From: RUG11237 sp045126515
GTDB taxonomy: Bacteria; Bacillota; Clostridia; Lachnospirales; Lachnospiraceae
Direction of reading: 5' to 3'
DNA length: 64,000 nucleotides
NCBI GenBank assembly: GCA_045126515.1
Contig: JBGVOM010000037.1
Location: 1-64,000, forward strand
Part shown: piece by piece, positions 54,201 through 63,629 of the stretch
How the letters are laid out: the number at the start of each line of letters is the position of its first letter
Numbering within the stretch: the first letter of the stretch is position 1
Made by a program: the position numbers and the translations under genes
The notes under the pieces: generated by a model
What the model saw: only the letters and a program-made list of their open reading frames with translations
The model's database searches: none
Told to the model about the DNA's origin: nothing

Positions 54201-55262
54201 AGCAACACTGATAATATAAGGGCTGTCCAGACATGCCGGAGAGAAATTATATTCATCCAGATTTAATCCATCATTTCCTGCAGCACATACAGAAATAGCA
54301 CCTTTTTCTCCTACTAAATTAATAAACTTTTTTAAAAGTACATCACTGTCGTCAATTTCTCCGCCCCAGGAATCATTGACAGCAACTACATTGACTCCCA
54401 TGCGCTGTGCTGTATAAATATAATAATATGCTTCAATTGCGCCATAACTGCTACCATATCCATCTGAATCCAAAAACTTTAACGGCATAATCTTCACATT
54501 AGTACCATTCAACACGCTTGTAATTATTCCCGCGCAATGGGTTCCATGTCCAAAATCATCCATAGGATCCGCATCCATGTTAGCAAAATCATATCCGTGC
54601 TCTCCCTTTAAATGACCTGTATTGGGATTATTCCAAATATAAGAACTCAACTCAGAATTCGTATAATCCACACCGGAATCAATAACAGCAACTACCTTTT
54701 CCTTTGTTTCTTCTCCCTCTGCCATTTTTACTTTATCGGAATCACTGTTGATATCTAACAATTCTGTTCCCGCATTCTGACCTTTATTATCAAGTCCCCA
54801 ATGCATATTATCATACTTTGTCTTATCGATATCTGCAGCACGGTATTTATAATTCGGTTGTACCAGTTTCACACCTGCAGAATTCTGATACTTTTCTACC
54901 AGTTCTTTTGTAGTGTATTTTTCTGACTTAATCAAAGAAATCTGATATTGATTTGTGCCCTTTCCTACATCGATGCTGTAACTCCCTTCAATGACAGCAC
55001 CAAGCTTTTCTGTTCTGCTTTCTAGCGCATTAATCATACTTTTTCCTGAATTCCCCGTGCTTTTGGCACTCACAACGATTACTTCGCCTTCCATGTAAGA
55101 ATCTTTTTTCAGAGTATTCGTCCCTTTCAGCCATGAGCTCTGAAGCCATTGTGTTGATGCATCCCTCTCCTTCGCTGCAGCATTGCTCTCCACCGGTACT
55201 GCTGTAGTCACGATGCTGGCAGCCATTGCGGTACATAACACTTTGCATAATAGTCTCTTCAT
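51252..55262 (-). CDS. Large secreted subtilisin-like serine protease
   Basis: The 1336-residue protein has a signal peptide (cleavage near AVPVESNAA) and a propeptide of about 120 residues. The S8 catalytic residues are Asp195 (VIDSGVDYT), His239 (DFGHGTHCAG) and Ser617 (NGTSMAAP). Between His and Ser there is a long insertion of roughly 200 residues. Downstream are an IPT-like segment (about 690-750), Kelch-like repeats (about 780-1060, for example LYLIGGFDENKEAPTDSVYV) and two Lys-rich Big_2 immunoglobulin-like domains (about 1170-1336). No sortase motif is visible; the basic C-terminus may hold it to the wall. Probably degrades external protein. Confidence 0.9.
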   Translation of the reverse strand: MKRLLCKVLCTAMAASIVTTAVPVESNAAAKERDASTQWLQSSWLKGTNTLKKDSYMEGEVIVVSAKSTGNSGKSMINALESRTEKLGAVIEGSYSIDVGKGTNQYQISLIKSEKYTTKELVEKYQNSAGVKLVQPNYKYRAADIDKTKYDNMHWGLDNKGQNAGTELLDINSDSDKVKMAEGEETKEKVVAVIDSGVDYTNSELSSYIWNNPNTGHLKGEHGYDFANMDADPMDDFGHGTHCAGIITSVLNGTNVKIMPLKFLDSDGYGSSYGAIEAYYYIYTAQRMGVNVVAVNDSWGGEIDDSDVLLKKFINLVGEKGAISVCAAGNDGLNLDEYNFSPACLDSPYIISVAASNEKGELAQFSNYSAKGADIAAPGTDILSYVSYNCFNPAVYKDSDNGKELCATYEDFNGQLITPDVPQKLNYSNQEESSIRYSLEQEESCEGQQEVTLVKDDFFGEKTQDAQALQWKITGAEKGEMYVLYLPYEQEASSTPVHLNMMLKSQAPDLVIDPDAFFVECSALWLEDLPIAEDGSYSEDDLETIGAIGAYGKENYWNQISLEKNSKVKKAGKRALALTLVVVEPGDYSFVIDDFAISKSNVKEEEFGKTAFYNGTSMAAPYVAGAVASIANAYPQDTVKARIARVEGSVQNTESLKDKTVSGGVLDLEKSNHPEPAFEKTVIQKNGELEIQGNFFREGSQVTINGQNAKIKSQTEKSIVVEGDYYNRNLQIEVVMDNSTYSESYYFTKGSNPKKLGKFPIVNYEGNMVCAGDTMYFVNSIGEVYGFTPDSFDYEDMMDVMSYGGSLVSEKLFENATGIAFLEGEPVCLDSQLYAVVIMDNGFSKEAALVSLNMNSMQWEKVTDLPDDYTDLNKMTGLYAYEKPTLASYNGKLYLIGGFDENKEAPTDSVYVYDTNTKKWEKGISMPEGRFASKALQTGDKLVVTLGGNGTEQCPDNLIFDGKTWTVSKTNLNLFEMEKYCYGTGEAKTLAYAGGETGVSAEGIVYTDCKADGLGDTFVYDVKNDKYVTMGCSVEEVGKNRMISASALGDKLYIVAGPDQTADATSTEEELFSSLIYSVDVKDGRYSVEETQMQEGGSVFGTGKYMPGSNVVIKAEPWEDYYLKSFLLNGKSVNVKKEGASATISNINSDVKVSAEFGAYVTELILENEKISLTAGKKAKLNVQVLPENAESKALSYKSSNTKVVTVDSKGNIKAAKNAAGKSAVITVTAKDRSTVIAKCTVQVKKPVYVKKITLSTKKNAKKLKAGKSMTINASVTPAKADVKELKWSSSNKKYATVSNGKVTAKKAGIGKTVTITAKATDGSKVKASIKIKIVK

Positions 55263-55365
55263 TTCTTCACCTCTTATTTGTTATTTTTTACCACAAAACT
55301 GTAACATAAAAGGCAGATACTTACAACTATCTTTCGCTTATCTTAAGATTTTTTACCAATAATTA

Positions 55366-55402
55366 AAAATGGCGGAATTTTTCTACAATTTCCGCCATTT
55401 TT
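55366..55402. terminator. Terminator after glyS
   Basis: The arms AAAAATGGCGGAA and TTCCGCCATTTTT flank a short loop; both sides have A/T runs. Placed just past the glyS stop on the minus strand. Confidence 0.88.
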
Positions 55403-55403
55403 C

Positions 55404-56792
55404 TTAATATTCAAATTTCTTTTCAAAATATTCTTTCAAATCCGCAATTTTAACTCTTTCCTGTTCCATAGTATCACGGTCACGGACTGTAACAGAAGCA
55501 TCTTCCTCGGACTCAAAATCATATGTCACACAGAATGGGGTTCCAATTTCATCCTGTCTACGGTAACGTTTACCAATATTTCCTCTGTCATCATATTCAC
55601 AGTTATAAGTCTTTGCAAGTTCTGCATATACCTTTTCTGCACCTTCTGAAAGTTTTTTAGAAAGTGGTAAGATACCGATTTTTACCGGTGCAATTGCCGG
55701 ATGGAAATGAAGCACAGTACGCATATCTCCGCCTTCTAATTCTTCTTCGTCGTAAGCACTGCAAAGGAATGCAAGCACCATTCTGTCTACACCTAAGGAT
55801 GGTTCAATTACATAAGGAATGTACTTTTCCTTTTTCTCATCATCGAAATATGACATATCCTCTCCAGATACGTTCTGATGCTGTGTCAAATCATAGTCTG
55901 TTCTGTCTGCCACGCCCCATAATTCGCCCCAGCCAAACGGGAATAAAAACTCAATATCAGAGGTAGCCTTACTATAAAATACCAGTTCTTCCGGCTCATG
56001 ATCTCTTACACGCATTTCATCCTCTTTAATACCAAGAGTTTTCAACCAGTTAACACAAGTATTTTTCCAGTAACTAAACCATTCTAAATCAGTTCCCGGT
56101 TCACAGAAAAATTCCAGTTCCATCTGCTCAAATTCTCTCATACGGAAAATAAAGTTTTTCGGTGTGATTTCATTACGGAAAGCCTTTCCAATCTGTCCGA
56201 TACCAAAAGGAATCTTCTTTCTGGATGTTCTCTGAACATTTTTAAAGTTTACGAAAATACCCTGTGCTGTTTCTGGTCTCAAATACACAGTGTTTTTCGC
56301 ATCTTCCGTAACACCCTGAAAGGTTTTAAACATCAGGTTAAACTGACGGATATCTGTAAAATTGTGTTTTCCACAGGTCGGACATGGAATATTATGTTCC
56401 TCAATAAAATTCTTCATTTCTTCCTGACTCCATGCGTCTACAGAGTTTGGAAGTTCAATGTTCTGTTCCTGACTGAATTCTTCGATTAATTTATCTGCAC
56501 GAAATCTTTCGTGACATTCCTTACAGTCCATTAATGGATCTGAAAATCCTCCTAAATGACCGGAAGCTTCCCATGTCTGTGGGTTCATTAAAATTGCACA
56601 GTCCAAACCTACGTTATATGGATTTTCCTGAATAATCTTTTTCCACCATGCTTTTTTTACATTGTTTTTTAGTTCTACGCCAAGATTTCCGTAATCCCAT
56701 GTATTTGCAAGTCCTCCATAAATCTCTGAGCCCGGATATACAAAACCTCTCGATTTCGCCAGCGCAACAATTTTATCCATTGTCTTTTCCAT
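55404..56792 (-). CDS. glyS: Glycyl-tRNA synthetase, dimeric class II type
   Basis: A single-chain 462-residue GlyRS of the eukaryote/archaea-like alpha2 type, not the bacterial alpha2beta2 GlyQS form. It has RGFVYPGSEIYGGLANTWDYG at the start, a zinc-like CPTCGKHNF segment, motif 2 around IGKAFRNEITPKNFIFRMREFEQMELEFF, and motif 3 PSLGVDRMVLAFL. The C-terminal anticodon-binding domain is complete. This enzyme choice is common in Firmicutes such as Lachnospiraceae and mycoplasmas. Confidence 0.96.
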   Translation of the reverse strand: MEKTMDKIVALAKSRGFVYPGSEIYGGLANTWDYGNLGVELKNNVKKAWWKKIIQENPYNVGLDCAILMNPQTWEASGHLGGFSDPLMDCKECHERFRADKLIEEFSQEQNIELPNSVDAWSQEEMKNFIEEHNIPCPTCGKHNFTDIRQFNLMFKTFQGVTEDAKNTVYLRPETAQGIFVNFKNVQRTSRKKIPFGIGQIGKAFRNEITPKNFIFRMREFEQMELEFFCEPGTDLEWFSYWKNTCVNWLKTLGIKEDEMRVRDHEPEELVFYSKATSDIEFLFPFGWGELWGVADRTDYDLTQHQNVSGEDMSYFDDEKKEKYIPYVIEPSLGVDRMVLAFLCSAYDEEELEGGDMRTVLHFHPAIAPVKIGILPLSKKLSEGAEKVYAELAKTYNCEYDDRGNIGKRYRRQDEIGTPFCVTYDFESEEDASVTVRDRDTMEQERVKIADLKEYFEKKFEY

Positions 56793-56815
56793 TTTTATTA
56801 TCCTCCATTTATTTT

Positions 56816-57409
56816 CTACTTATATACAATATATGCCAAGTCTTCCTCGCTTTTTAAGCTGACGGAAGCACTCTTCTTGCCAATCATCTCTACATTATCT
56901 GTAATCGCAACAATCTTTCCCGGTACAGTTACATTTATGTTCTCTGAAAGTACTACGACTTTTGCATCTTCAGATACTACTGCATCATCGGTAGTAATCT
57001 TACCATCCTTTACATCTAAGAACGTTCCATTTAAGCCATAAGTATCCTTTGCCGTTACTGCATTACCGCAATAAAATATCCCTCCATTAAAAGCTGCATA
57101 TGCAGCACTGTCTGTATACTTTACTTTAACCTTTACATTTCCTGCTGCATCACATTGATAGTCTTCTAATGTCACCGCAGTTGTTCCCAGTGTAGTATTT
57201 GTTTCTGAAATTTCTGTTTCAATCATTGATTTCAATTCTTCTGAATCGTAATAACTTTGATCCAAAACATTCACCAGCGTCCCAACAACACTTCCATCCT
57301 TAGCTACCTGTATAGAATTGCCCTGCTCCGCTACTTCACTTTCTCCCGTGCACCCGGACAACATTGCTGCTGCCATAAGTACAAGTATGATTTGACTTAT
57401 CTTCTTCAT
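56816..57409 (-). CDS. Uncharacterised lipoprotein
   Basis: The 197-residue protein has a lipoprotein signal ending in lipobox LSGCTG. The rest is rich in Asp, Thr and Val with alternating beta pattern and no cysteine pairs beyond two (DYQCDAAG, IFYCGNAV). I recognise no family. It lies 23 bases upstream of glyS, so may share its transcript. Confidence 0.7.
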   Translation of the reverse strand: MKKISQIILVLMAAAMLSGCTGESEVAEQGNSIQVAKDGSVVGTLVNVLDQSYYDSEELKSMIETEISETNTTLGTTAVTLEDYQCDAAGNVKVKVKYTDSAAYAAFNGGIFYCGNAVTAKDTYGLNGTFLDVKDGKITTDDAVVSEDAKVVVLSENINVTVPGKIVAITDNVEMIGKKSASVSLKSEEDLAYIVYK

Positions 57410-57481
57410 AATAATATGCCCTCCTACTTACCGTAACCATTATACATACTCTGATTTATATTTTCAACCAAAAAAAATAAT

Positions 57482-58231
57482 TTAAAGTCTTTTTAAGAAA
57501 TCTTCTGTTTTAAATTTTCCGTCAATCACCTTATTTTTACACACTTCAATTACACTTTTGATCTCCTGTAACACCTGTTCTGTCACCTGAAAGGTGTACA
57601 AACGCTCCACCGGAGAGGCCGCAATATATTGAAGTGCATATAATGCCGATTGGGAAAGTCTTTGCTCTTTTCTGCTTTTTTCTACACATTCATCACACCT
57701 GATTGCAAATTGATTGCTGTCAAAAAAAGCACTTTTTGCATTTTTTCCACATACACTGCATTGAAAAATATCCGGATACTCTCCGTTAAGCACCATCGCT
57801 TTCCACTCAAATATGTAGCGCACCAGACGATTGTCTAAATTTGGCGAAATCAATGCCCGCATGGTCTGATACAATAATTTCAACATTTCTTTTTCATCAT
57901 TATTTTCTCTGGTAAAATAGTCGGCAATTTCAAGGAAATACATTCCATACCATGCCGCCTCTAAATCCGTCCTGAATTCACTAAAGTAATTTTGAATCTC
58001 AGCCTGTCTTACCGTATAACTGTTTCTCCCCTCATACAAATAAAAGGTTCCAAAAGCAAACGCATTGCTTGCTGCAAGAAGACTACTGTTTTGTCTCCTT
58101 GCACCTTTAGCAAATGCTGTTATTTTTCCTCTCTCTTTTGTCAATAACACAATTCTTCTATCATACTCACCGATAGGCTGCGTCGCTATTACCATACCAA
58201 GCACAGTAATCATCCGTGTCATGTTTGCCAT
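57482..58231 (-). CDS. recO: DNA repair protein RecO
   Basis: Recombination mediator that with RecR loads RecA. From the ATG at 58231 (after AGGTGA), 249 residues: an N-terminal OB fold (VLGMVIATQPIGEYDRRIVLLTKERGKITAFAKGAR), a helical body and a zinc finger CSVCGK...CDEC at about 180-210. It follows era and the yqzL-like gene, the standard Firmicute order; starts inside the yqzL-like gene. Confidence 0.92.
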   Translation of the reverse strand: MANMTRMITVLGMVIATQPIGEYDRRIVLLTKERGKITAFAKGARRQNSSLLAASNAFAFGTFYLYEGRNSYTVRQAEIQNYFSEFRTDLEAAWYGMYFLEIADYFTRENNDEKEMLKLLYQTMRALISPNLDNRLVRYIFEWKAMVLNGEYPDIFQCSVCGKNAKSAFFDSNQFAIRCDECVEKSRKEQRLSQSALYALQYIAASPVERLYTFQVTEQVLQEIKSVIEVCKNKVIDGKFKTEDFLKRL

Positions 58232-58346
58232 TGTCACTCTCACCTGTTTGATTCTTATTTGTTTCACGCATTTGACGCTTATTACAATAGGATAGATAAT
58301 CTTGTACACTTCCTGTCATAGTAAACTTCTGCCAGTCTTTCTCCAT
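58167..58346 (-). CDS. YqzL-like small protein
   Basis: A 59-codon gene after AGGGGG, with an N-terminal motif DWQKFTMTGSVQDYLSYCNK resembling the YqzL pattern (aromatic-x-x-F-x-x-TG-x-x-x-x-YL). In Bacillus yqzL lies between era and recO, as here. The C-terminal 30 residues are Asp/Asn-rich and overlap the recO start by 65 bases in another frame. Function unknown. Confidence 0.6.
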   Translation of the reverse strand: MEKDWQKFTMTGSVQDYLSYCNKRQMRETNKNQTGESDNGKHDTDDYCAWYGNSDAAYR

Positions 58347-58434
58347 AAGCAAACCCCCTAATCTTTCATTTATTCTAAGATTAGTATAAGCCATAGAGTT
58401 TCTTATATACTATTCAAAATCTACCAATTGCAAA

Positions 58435-59346
58435 CTATATTTCCTTCTTATCATATCCAAAATTCTTCATCAAAAAGTCGCTGTCACGCCAGTCTTTCTT
58501 TACTTTTACCCATAATTTTAAATTCACCTGAGTATCTAACAGACGTTCAATTTCATATCGTGCTGCCGAGCCAATCTTTTTTAGCATGGCACCGCCTTTT
58601 CCGATAATAATTCCCTTATGAGAATCTCGCTCACACACGATGGTTGCATCAATATCCACTAGTTTTCCATCTTTTCTATACTTCATCTGGTCAACAGCTA
58701 CTGCAATCCCATGAGGTATTTCCTCGTCCAGACACTTCAATGCTTTTTCTCTTATCAATTCTGCTACAATTTGCCGTTCCGGCTGATCTGTAATGGTATC
58801 TTCATCGTAAAACATTGGACCATATGGCATATATTTAAAAATAACCTCTAGCAGAGTATCAGAATTAACTCCCTTTAATGCCGATACCGGTACAATTTCT
58901 GCAAAATCATAAATTTTACGATATGCATCCATAAATAATAGAATTTCTTCTTTTTTAACCGTATCTATCTTATTAATGATGAGAATTACAGGTGTTTTTA
59001 CACGTTTTAACTGTTCTGCAATATGTCTTTCTCCTGCTCCGATAAAAGTGGTTGGTTCCACCAGCCAAAGTACTGCATCCACTTCATTTAACGTAGACTC
59101 TGCCACCTTTACCATATACTCACCCAGCTTGTTTTTTGCTTTATGAATTCCCGGAGTATCCAAAAAAACAATCTGTCCACGCTCATCTGTATAAACTGTC
59201 TGTATTCTATTTCTTGTAGTCTGTGGTTTATTTGACGTAATTGCAATTTTTTGCCCAATCAGCTGGTTCATTAAGGTGGATTTTCCCACATTTGGTCTTC
59301 CTATTAAGGTTACAAATCCTGATTTTGTACTGTTACTGTTCTCCAT
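58435..59346 (-). CDS. era: GTPase Era
   Basis: Binds 16S rRNA 3' end during 30S assembly. The G1 motif GRPNVGKST, the effector region NKPQTTRNRIQ, DTPG, NKID and SALKG are all present, followed by a KH domain containing GIIIGKGGAMLKKIG. At 303 residues it has the normal length. 41 bases after the M16C peptidase gene. Confidence 0.97.
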   Translation of the reverse strand: MENSNSTKSGFVTLIGRPNVGKSTLMNQLIGQKIAITSNKPQTTRNRIQTVYTDERGQIVFLDTPGIHKAKNKLGEYMVKVAESTLNEVDAVLWLVEPTTFIGAGERHIAEQLKRVKTPVILIINKIDTVKKEEILLFMDAYRKIYDFAEIVPVSALKGVNSDTLLEVIFKYMPYGPMFYDEDTITDQPERQIVAELIREKALKCLDEEIPHGIAVAVDQMKYRKDGKLVDIDATIVCERDSHKGIIIGKGGAMLKKIGSAARYEIERLLDTQVNLKLWVKVKKDWRDSDFLMKNFGYDKKEI

Positions 59347-59387
59347 TTTTTTCCTTTCTTTTCCCTTGCGTTATTTATCTTAACCGC

Positions 59388-62309
59388 TTATTCAAACAAG
59401 TTTTTAACTTCTTTAAACAACTGTTTTTGTTCTTCTATTTTTTCTTCCCCGCCAATAACACAGATATTATTTGGCTTTAAGACTGCTTTTACATGAGATT
59501 TCAGTGCCCTGATATCTTCCTCCTTTGCTGTCAATACCTGATCTCGTTCTTTCTGTATATCCTGATAGGTAAGATTTGTTAAATACGCTGTCAGTGATCG
59601 GTTTCCCTTTGCATATGGATTTAACGGGGTATCCATCTCGCTGATGGTTCCAATAATGTATTTTGTCATATCTCTTTCATCCGCAGAAAATTTTTCTATA
59701 TAATCCGTGGTATGTTCAAAAATTTTATTGGTATTCTCCAGATTTGGATCTCGGTAAGATGCAAAGTAACCGTCTCCCGTTCTTCCAAATCCGCTCATGC
59801 AGCCGTAAGCACCGCCTTTTACCCTCACATTATTCCACAAATAATCATAGCTGAGAATCGTTTTCAAAATCCGAAGCGCCCCTGTATATTCCAAACCTTC
59901 TTTCTTAAAATTACCTGCCCTTGAAACATACTGCACCTTGGAAGAAGTTTTGTAGCCCTCATTTAACTGTTTTAAGTTAAACCGATAGTTTACCGCCTCT
60001 TTCTCAGAATCTCCAAGGCTTATCTTTAAACGTTCTATCTCTGTTTCTAAGCTATCCAATCCTTCTTTCTCAGCAGTATAAGAAACCATCAAATTATCTG
60101 CTTTGAAAATACAGGAAGCAGTTTCCCTCAATTTCTGAATCACTTCATCCTTGCACTGATTAAAGTTTTTCTCAATATGCTCTACCAACTTATAGAAGGT
60201 AATCCCACTGGTCTGCTCTGAAAGATATGCCGTATCTGAAAAATAAGACATGGCTCTCATCACAGCCGTGGTATGACCACCAGAGGTAAGGCTCATTTGC
60301 AGTCTTGATTTCAGCTGGGCAATAATTTCATACAGACGCTTTTCATCTTCGAATTTTGAGGTAAGCAGCATCTCTTTTATCATTTTAAACGCAAAACCAA
60401 TCTTATCGTACATTACTTTTGCTTTTACTTCCATATACGCTTTATAACTACCAGCTTTTTTGGTATCAGAATAGCTGTTAAATGATACACTGATTCCACC
60501 GGAATACATATTAATTTCATTAAAGAAATCGCCATATGTGTAATTCTTTGTATCAACCATTCCCAAAATATACTTTAACATACCCACATACGGAAGTAAT
60601 TCCTCCGGCACCTTGTTGATGTCGAACAAAAGATTCAAATATCCAATGCCATTGGTAAACATTTCCTGATGCAGTACCAAAGTATCTTCAAAATGAAGTT
60701 CTTTATTGTCAAAGGCCAATGCATTTTTACGCATATCTTCTCTGGTAAGCATGGGAATTTTCAAGATATCTTCCACTGAAGAAGGTTCTTCCTGATATTG
60801 CTCTAATGCTTTGGTTTTTTCTACCAGTTTTTCTACTTCTTCTTCGCTTAAAGATGCTTTGTATTCTCTCAATTTTTCCCTTACTTCATTTTCGATTTTT
60901 GTTGTCAGACCTTTTTCCGGCTCAATTACTACCAAAGCTGCATGAGAATTATTAAGCATATACTGCTCCACCAATTTTTCATAGTAGTCTGTTTCTACCA
61001 TTTCTTTTAAGAAAGCGAAGGTTTCATTTTCCTCAATATGGATAAACGGTTTTGTTTCGTCATACAGCCAGCTGTCCAAGGCCTGAAGCCCATACATTAA
61101 ACCTTTTGGATAGTTTCCAAAGTCTGCTTCCCTGTAACGAAATTCGTTGTAATTTATGGCTGCGCGGAGGGAATCTTTATTAATTCCATTTTTCACCTGC
61201 TCCTGTAACACGGTCTGAATTATTTTCAAAAATTCTTCTTTACTAGATGTGTTAGAATTTTTGGCAATAATGGAGAACATTGGCTGATATACCCCATTAT
61301 CATAAGAACCCATAATATCCTTGCCAATTTTAGCATCCAGCAATGCCTTCTTTAACGGTGCTCCCGGAGCGGCAATTAATGCATATTCTAAAATCTGGAA
61401 TGCTAAATACAGCTTTCTGTCCAAGGCGGTTCCTATAGAATAATTATAGGAAAGATACGTATTATCTTCCTCTGTTTCCTCATTGGTGATAGAATACTTT
61501 TTATATACCTCCACCGGTTTTTCAAACGGTGCCTGCAATTTAATTTCAGAATCAATATTCATAGCATCATACTTGCTTAAATATTCCTTATCCAAAAAAA
61601 TCAGCTTTTCTTCCATATCCATATCACCGTAAAGGTAAATGTAACTATTGGATGGATGATAATACTTACTATGAAAATCCAAAAATTCAGAATACTTCAA
61701 ATCCGGAATGGATGCCGGATCACCGCCGGATTCAAAAGAATAAGCTGTATCCGGGTATAGAGAATTTAATATAACACGATCAAGTACTCCCTCCGGTGAA
61801 GAAAAAGCTCCTTTCATTTCATTATATACAACACCATTGTATTTTAACTCTCCATCCTTTTCTGACAAGTCATAATGCCAGCCTTCCTGACGAAAAATTT
61901 CTTCTCTTTCATATATATTTGGATAGAACACTGCATCCATATATACGTGCATCAGATTTTGAAAATCCTTATCATTACAGCTTGCAATAGGATATACTGT
62001 CTTATCCGGATAGGTCATTGCATTTAAAAAGGTATTCAGTGAGCCCTTTGCCAGTTCAATAAACGGATCCTTTGCCGGAAACTTTTTCGAACCACACAAT
62101 ACAGAATGTTCCAAAATATGCGGAAGACCGGTATCATCCTTTGGCGGCGTGCGAAATCCTATATAAAACACTTTGTTTTCGTCATCATTGGATAAGAGCA
62201 TTAATTTTGCCCCGCTTTTTTTATGTTTCACCAGATATCCTTTGGAATTCAAATCAGGTATCTGCTTTTCTTCTACTACTTCATATTCTTTTAAATCACT
62301 AATTGCCAT
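59388..62309 (-). CDS. M16C-family zinc metallopeptidase (presequence-protease-like)
   Basis: The 973-residue clam-shell peptidase has the inverted zinc motif HILEH (64-68) and the downstream acidic ligand region (YNEMKGAFSSPEGVLD, about 138). Four M16 repeats are expected; the later ones are non-catalytic. It has no signal peptide, so it is cytosolic. Relatives (PreP, falcilysin-like) degrade short unstructured peptides. It is a plausible peptide-recycling enzyme, with no specific link to the lasso peptide. Confidence 0.9.
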   Translation of the reverse strand: MAISDLKEYEVVEEKQIPDLNSKGYLVKHKKSGAKLMLLSNDDENKVFYIGFRTPPKDDTGLPHILEHSVLCGSKKFPAKDPFIELAKGSLNTFLNAMTYPDKTVYPIASCNDKDFQNLMHVYMDAVFYPNIYEREEIFRQEGWHYDLSEKDGELKYNGVVYNEMKGAFSSPEGVLDRVILNSLYPDTAYSFESGGDPASIPDLKYSEFLDFHSKYYHPSNSYIYLYGDMDMEEKLIFLDKEYLSKYDAMNIDSEIKLQAPFEKPVEVYKKYSITNEETEEDNTYLSYNYSIGTALDRKLYLAFQILEYALIAAPGAPLKKALLDAKIGKDIMGSYDNGVYQPMFSIIAKNSNTSSKEEFLKIIQTVLQEQVKNGINKDSLRAAINYNEFRYREADFGNYPKGLMYGLQALDSWLYDETKPFIHIEENETFAFLKEMVETDYYEKLVEQYMLNNSHAALVVIEPEKGLTTKIENEVREKLREYKASLSEEEVEKLVEKTKALEQYQEEPSSVEDILKIPMLTREDMRKNALAFDNKELHFEDTLVLHQEMFTNGIGYLNLLFDINKVPEELLPYVGMLKYILGMVDTKNYTYGDFFNEINMYSGGISVSFNSYSDTKKAGSYKAYMEVKAKVMYDKIGFAFKMIKEMLLTSKFEDEKRLYEIIAQLKSRLQMSLTSGGHTTAVMRAMSYFSDTAYLSEQTSGITFYKLVEHIEKNFNQCKDEVIQKLRETASCIFKADNLMVSYTAEKEGLDSLETEIERLKISLGDSEKEAVNYRFNLKQLNEGYKTSSKVQYVSRAGNFKKEGLEYTGALRILKTILSYDYLWNNVRVKGGAYGCMSGFGRTGDGYFASYRDPNLENTNKIFEHTTDYIEKFSADERDMTKYIIGTISEMDTPLNPYAKGNRSLTAYLTNLTYQDIQKERDQVLTAKEEDIRALKSHVKAVLKPNNICVIGGEEKIEEQKQLFKEVKNLFE

Positions 62310-62368
62310 TGCATTTTAAGCGTTGTTAACCGCTTATCTCCTTTCAAAATTATTCTATACACTGTTTA

Positions 62369-63532
62369 TCAGTTTGAAAAACATTCTAGTTTTTCGATTC
62401 CTTCCTCATTCAGGCTTAAATCAAAATAAGAAAGAATCGTTTCTGCTATCTGGGCAAATGTGGGTCTTGTTCCATAATTTCCCGGACGAACATGATTTCC
62501 ATATATAACAAGTGGTGTATATTCTCTGGAATGATCTGTTGATGGTGTTCCAGGATCACATCCGTGGTCAGCAGTAATCATCAAAACATCTTCTTCACGC
62601 ATAGCGTCAATAATTTTTGTCAGTTGACTGTCAAATCTGCTGAGTGCTTTCGCATACCCGTTCACATCATTTCTGTGTCCGTACAACATATCAAAATCCA
62701 CCAAATTTACAAAACATAATCCTTCGAATTTTCGTTTCATATACTCTAAGGTCTTTTCCACGCCATCATCATTATTTTGGGTATACACATGCTCTGTAAT
62801 TCCCTTTCCGGCAAAAATATCGTTGATTTTTCCCACTGCCAGCACTTCTTTCCCGCTTTTTTTCAAAATATCAAGCATGGTCTCTCTCGGCGGTTCTAAG
62901 GAAAAATCATGACGATTAGAAGTCCGGACAAAATCTCCATTTTCTCCAATAAACGGTCTTGCTATGACTCTGCCAACACTATGCTCGCCTTGTAAAATGT
63001 TTCTTGCTGTTCTACAGATATCATACAACTCCTCCGGCGGTATGATTTCTTCATGTGCAGCAATCTGAATTACACTATCTGCGGAAGTATAGCAAATCAA
63101 CGCCCCTGTCTTTTTATGTTCCTCCCCATAGTCTTTAATTACTTGCGTACCCGAATATGGCTTATTGCACAACACTTTTCGTCCTGTAGCCTGTTCCAGA
63201 GCCTCTATCACTTCCTTTGGGAAACCATCAGGATAAGTAGGAAGTGGTTTCTTAGAAATCACTCCAGCAATCTCCCAATGCCCAATGGTAGTGTCTTTAC
63301 CTTTAGAACTCTCTGTCATTCTTGCCACTGCCCCATTAATATTCTCAACTGCTTCTTTACAAGTAACTCCATCAATATTGAATAATCCCAGGCTTGCCAT
63401 ATTTGGCATATAAAATTCTCTGCTTCTCGCTACAGAATTTATGGTATTTCTTCCAACATCCTGAAAATCTGCTGCATCCGGCATGGGACCAATTCCAAAA
63501 CTGTCCAAAACAATCAAAAATACTCTTTTCAC
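62369..63532 (-). CDS. deoB: Phosphopentomutase
   Basis: Interconverts ribose 1- and 5-phosphate (and deoxyribose forms) in nucleoside breakdown. The alkaline-phosphatase-like fold has FLIVLDSFGIGPMPDA with a metal Asp, GKDTTIGHWEIAG with the phosphorylated Thr, and C-terminal ligands in MITADHGCDPGTPSTDHSREYTPL. No ATG lies near the conserved start; the GTG at 63532, 10 bases after AAAGGA, gives 387 residues, close to normal. Confidence 0.94.
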   Translation of the reverse strand: MKRVFLIVLDSFGIGPMPDAADFQDVGRNTINSVARSREFYMPNMASLGLFNIDGVTCKEAVENINGAVARMTESSKGKDTTIGHWEIAGVISKKPLPTYPDGFPKEVIEALEQATGRKVLCNKPYSGTQVIKDYGEEHKKTGALICYTSADSVIQIAAHEEIIPPEELYDICRTARNILQGEHSVGRVIARPFIGENGDFVRTSNRHDFSLEPPRETMLDILKKSGKEVLAVGKINDIFAGKGITEHVYTQNNDDGVEKTLEYMKRKFEGLCFVNLVDFDMLYGHRNDVNGYAKALSRFDSQLTKIIDAMREEDVLMITADHGCDPGTPSTDHSREYTPLVIYGNHVRPGNYGTRPTFAQIAETILSYFDLSLNEEGIEKLECFSN

Positions 63533-63585
63533 AGCACTCACGTCCTTTCTTAATTTAATTGTATTGTAACAGATTTTCACCCAAA

Positions 63586-63618
63586 AAGAAAGTCGTGAAT
63601 TGTCCACGACTTTCTTCT
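63586..63618 (-). terminator. Terminator after the right-edge chemoreceptor
   Basis: Minus-strand stem GAAAGTCGTG against CACGACTTTC followed by TTTTT, 12 bases past the stop. Confidence 0.88.
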
Positions 63619-63629
63619 TATAGAGTTCC

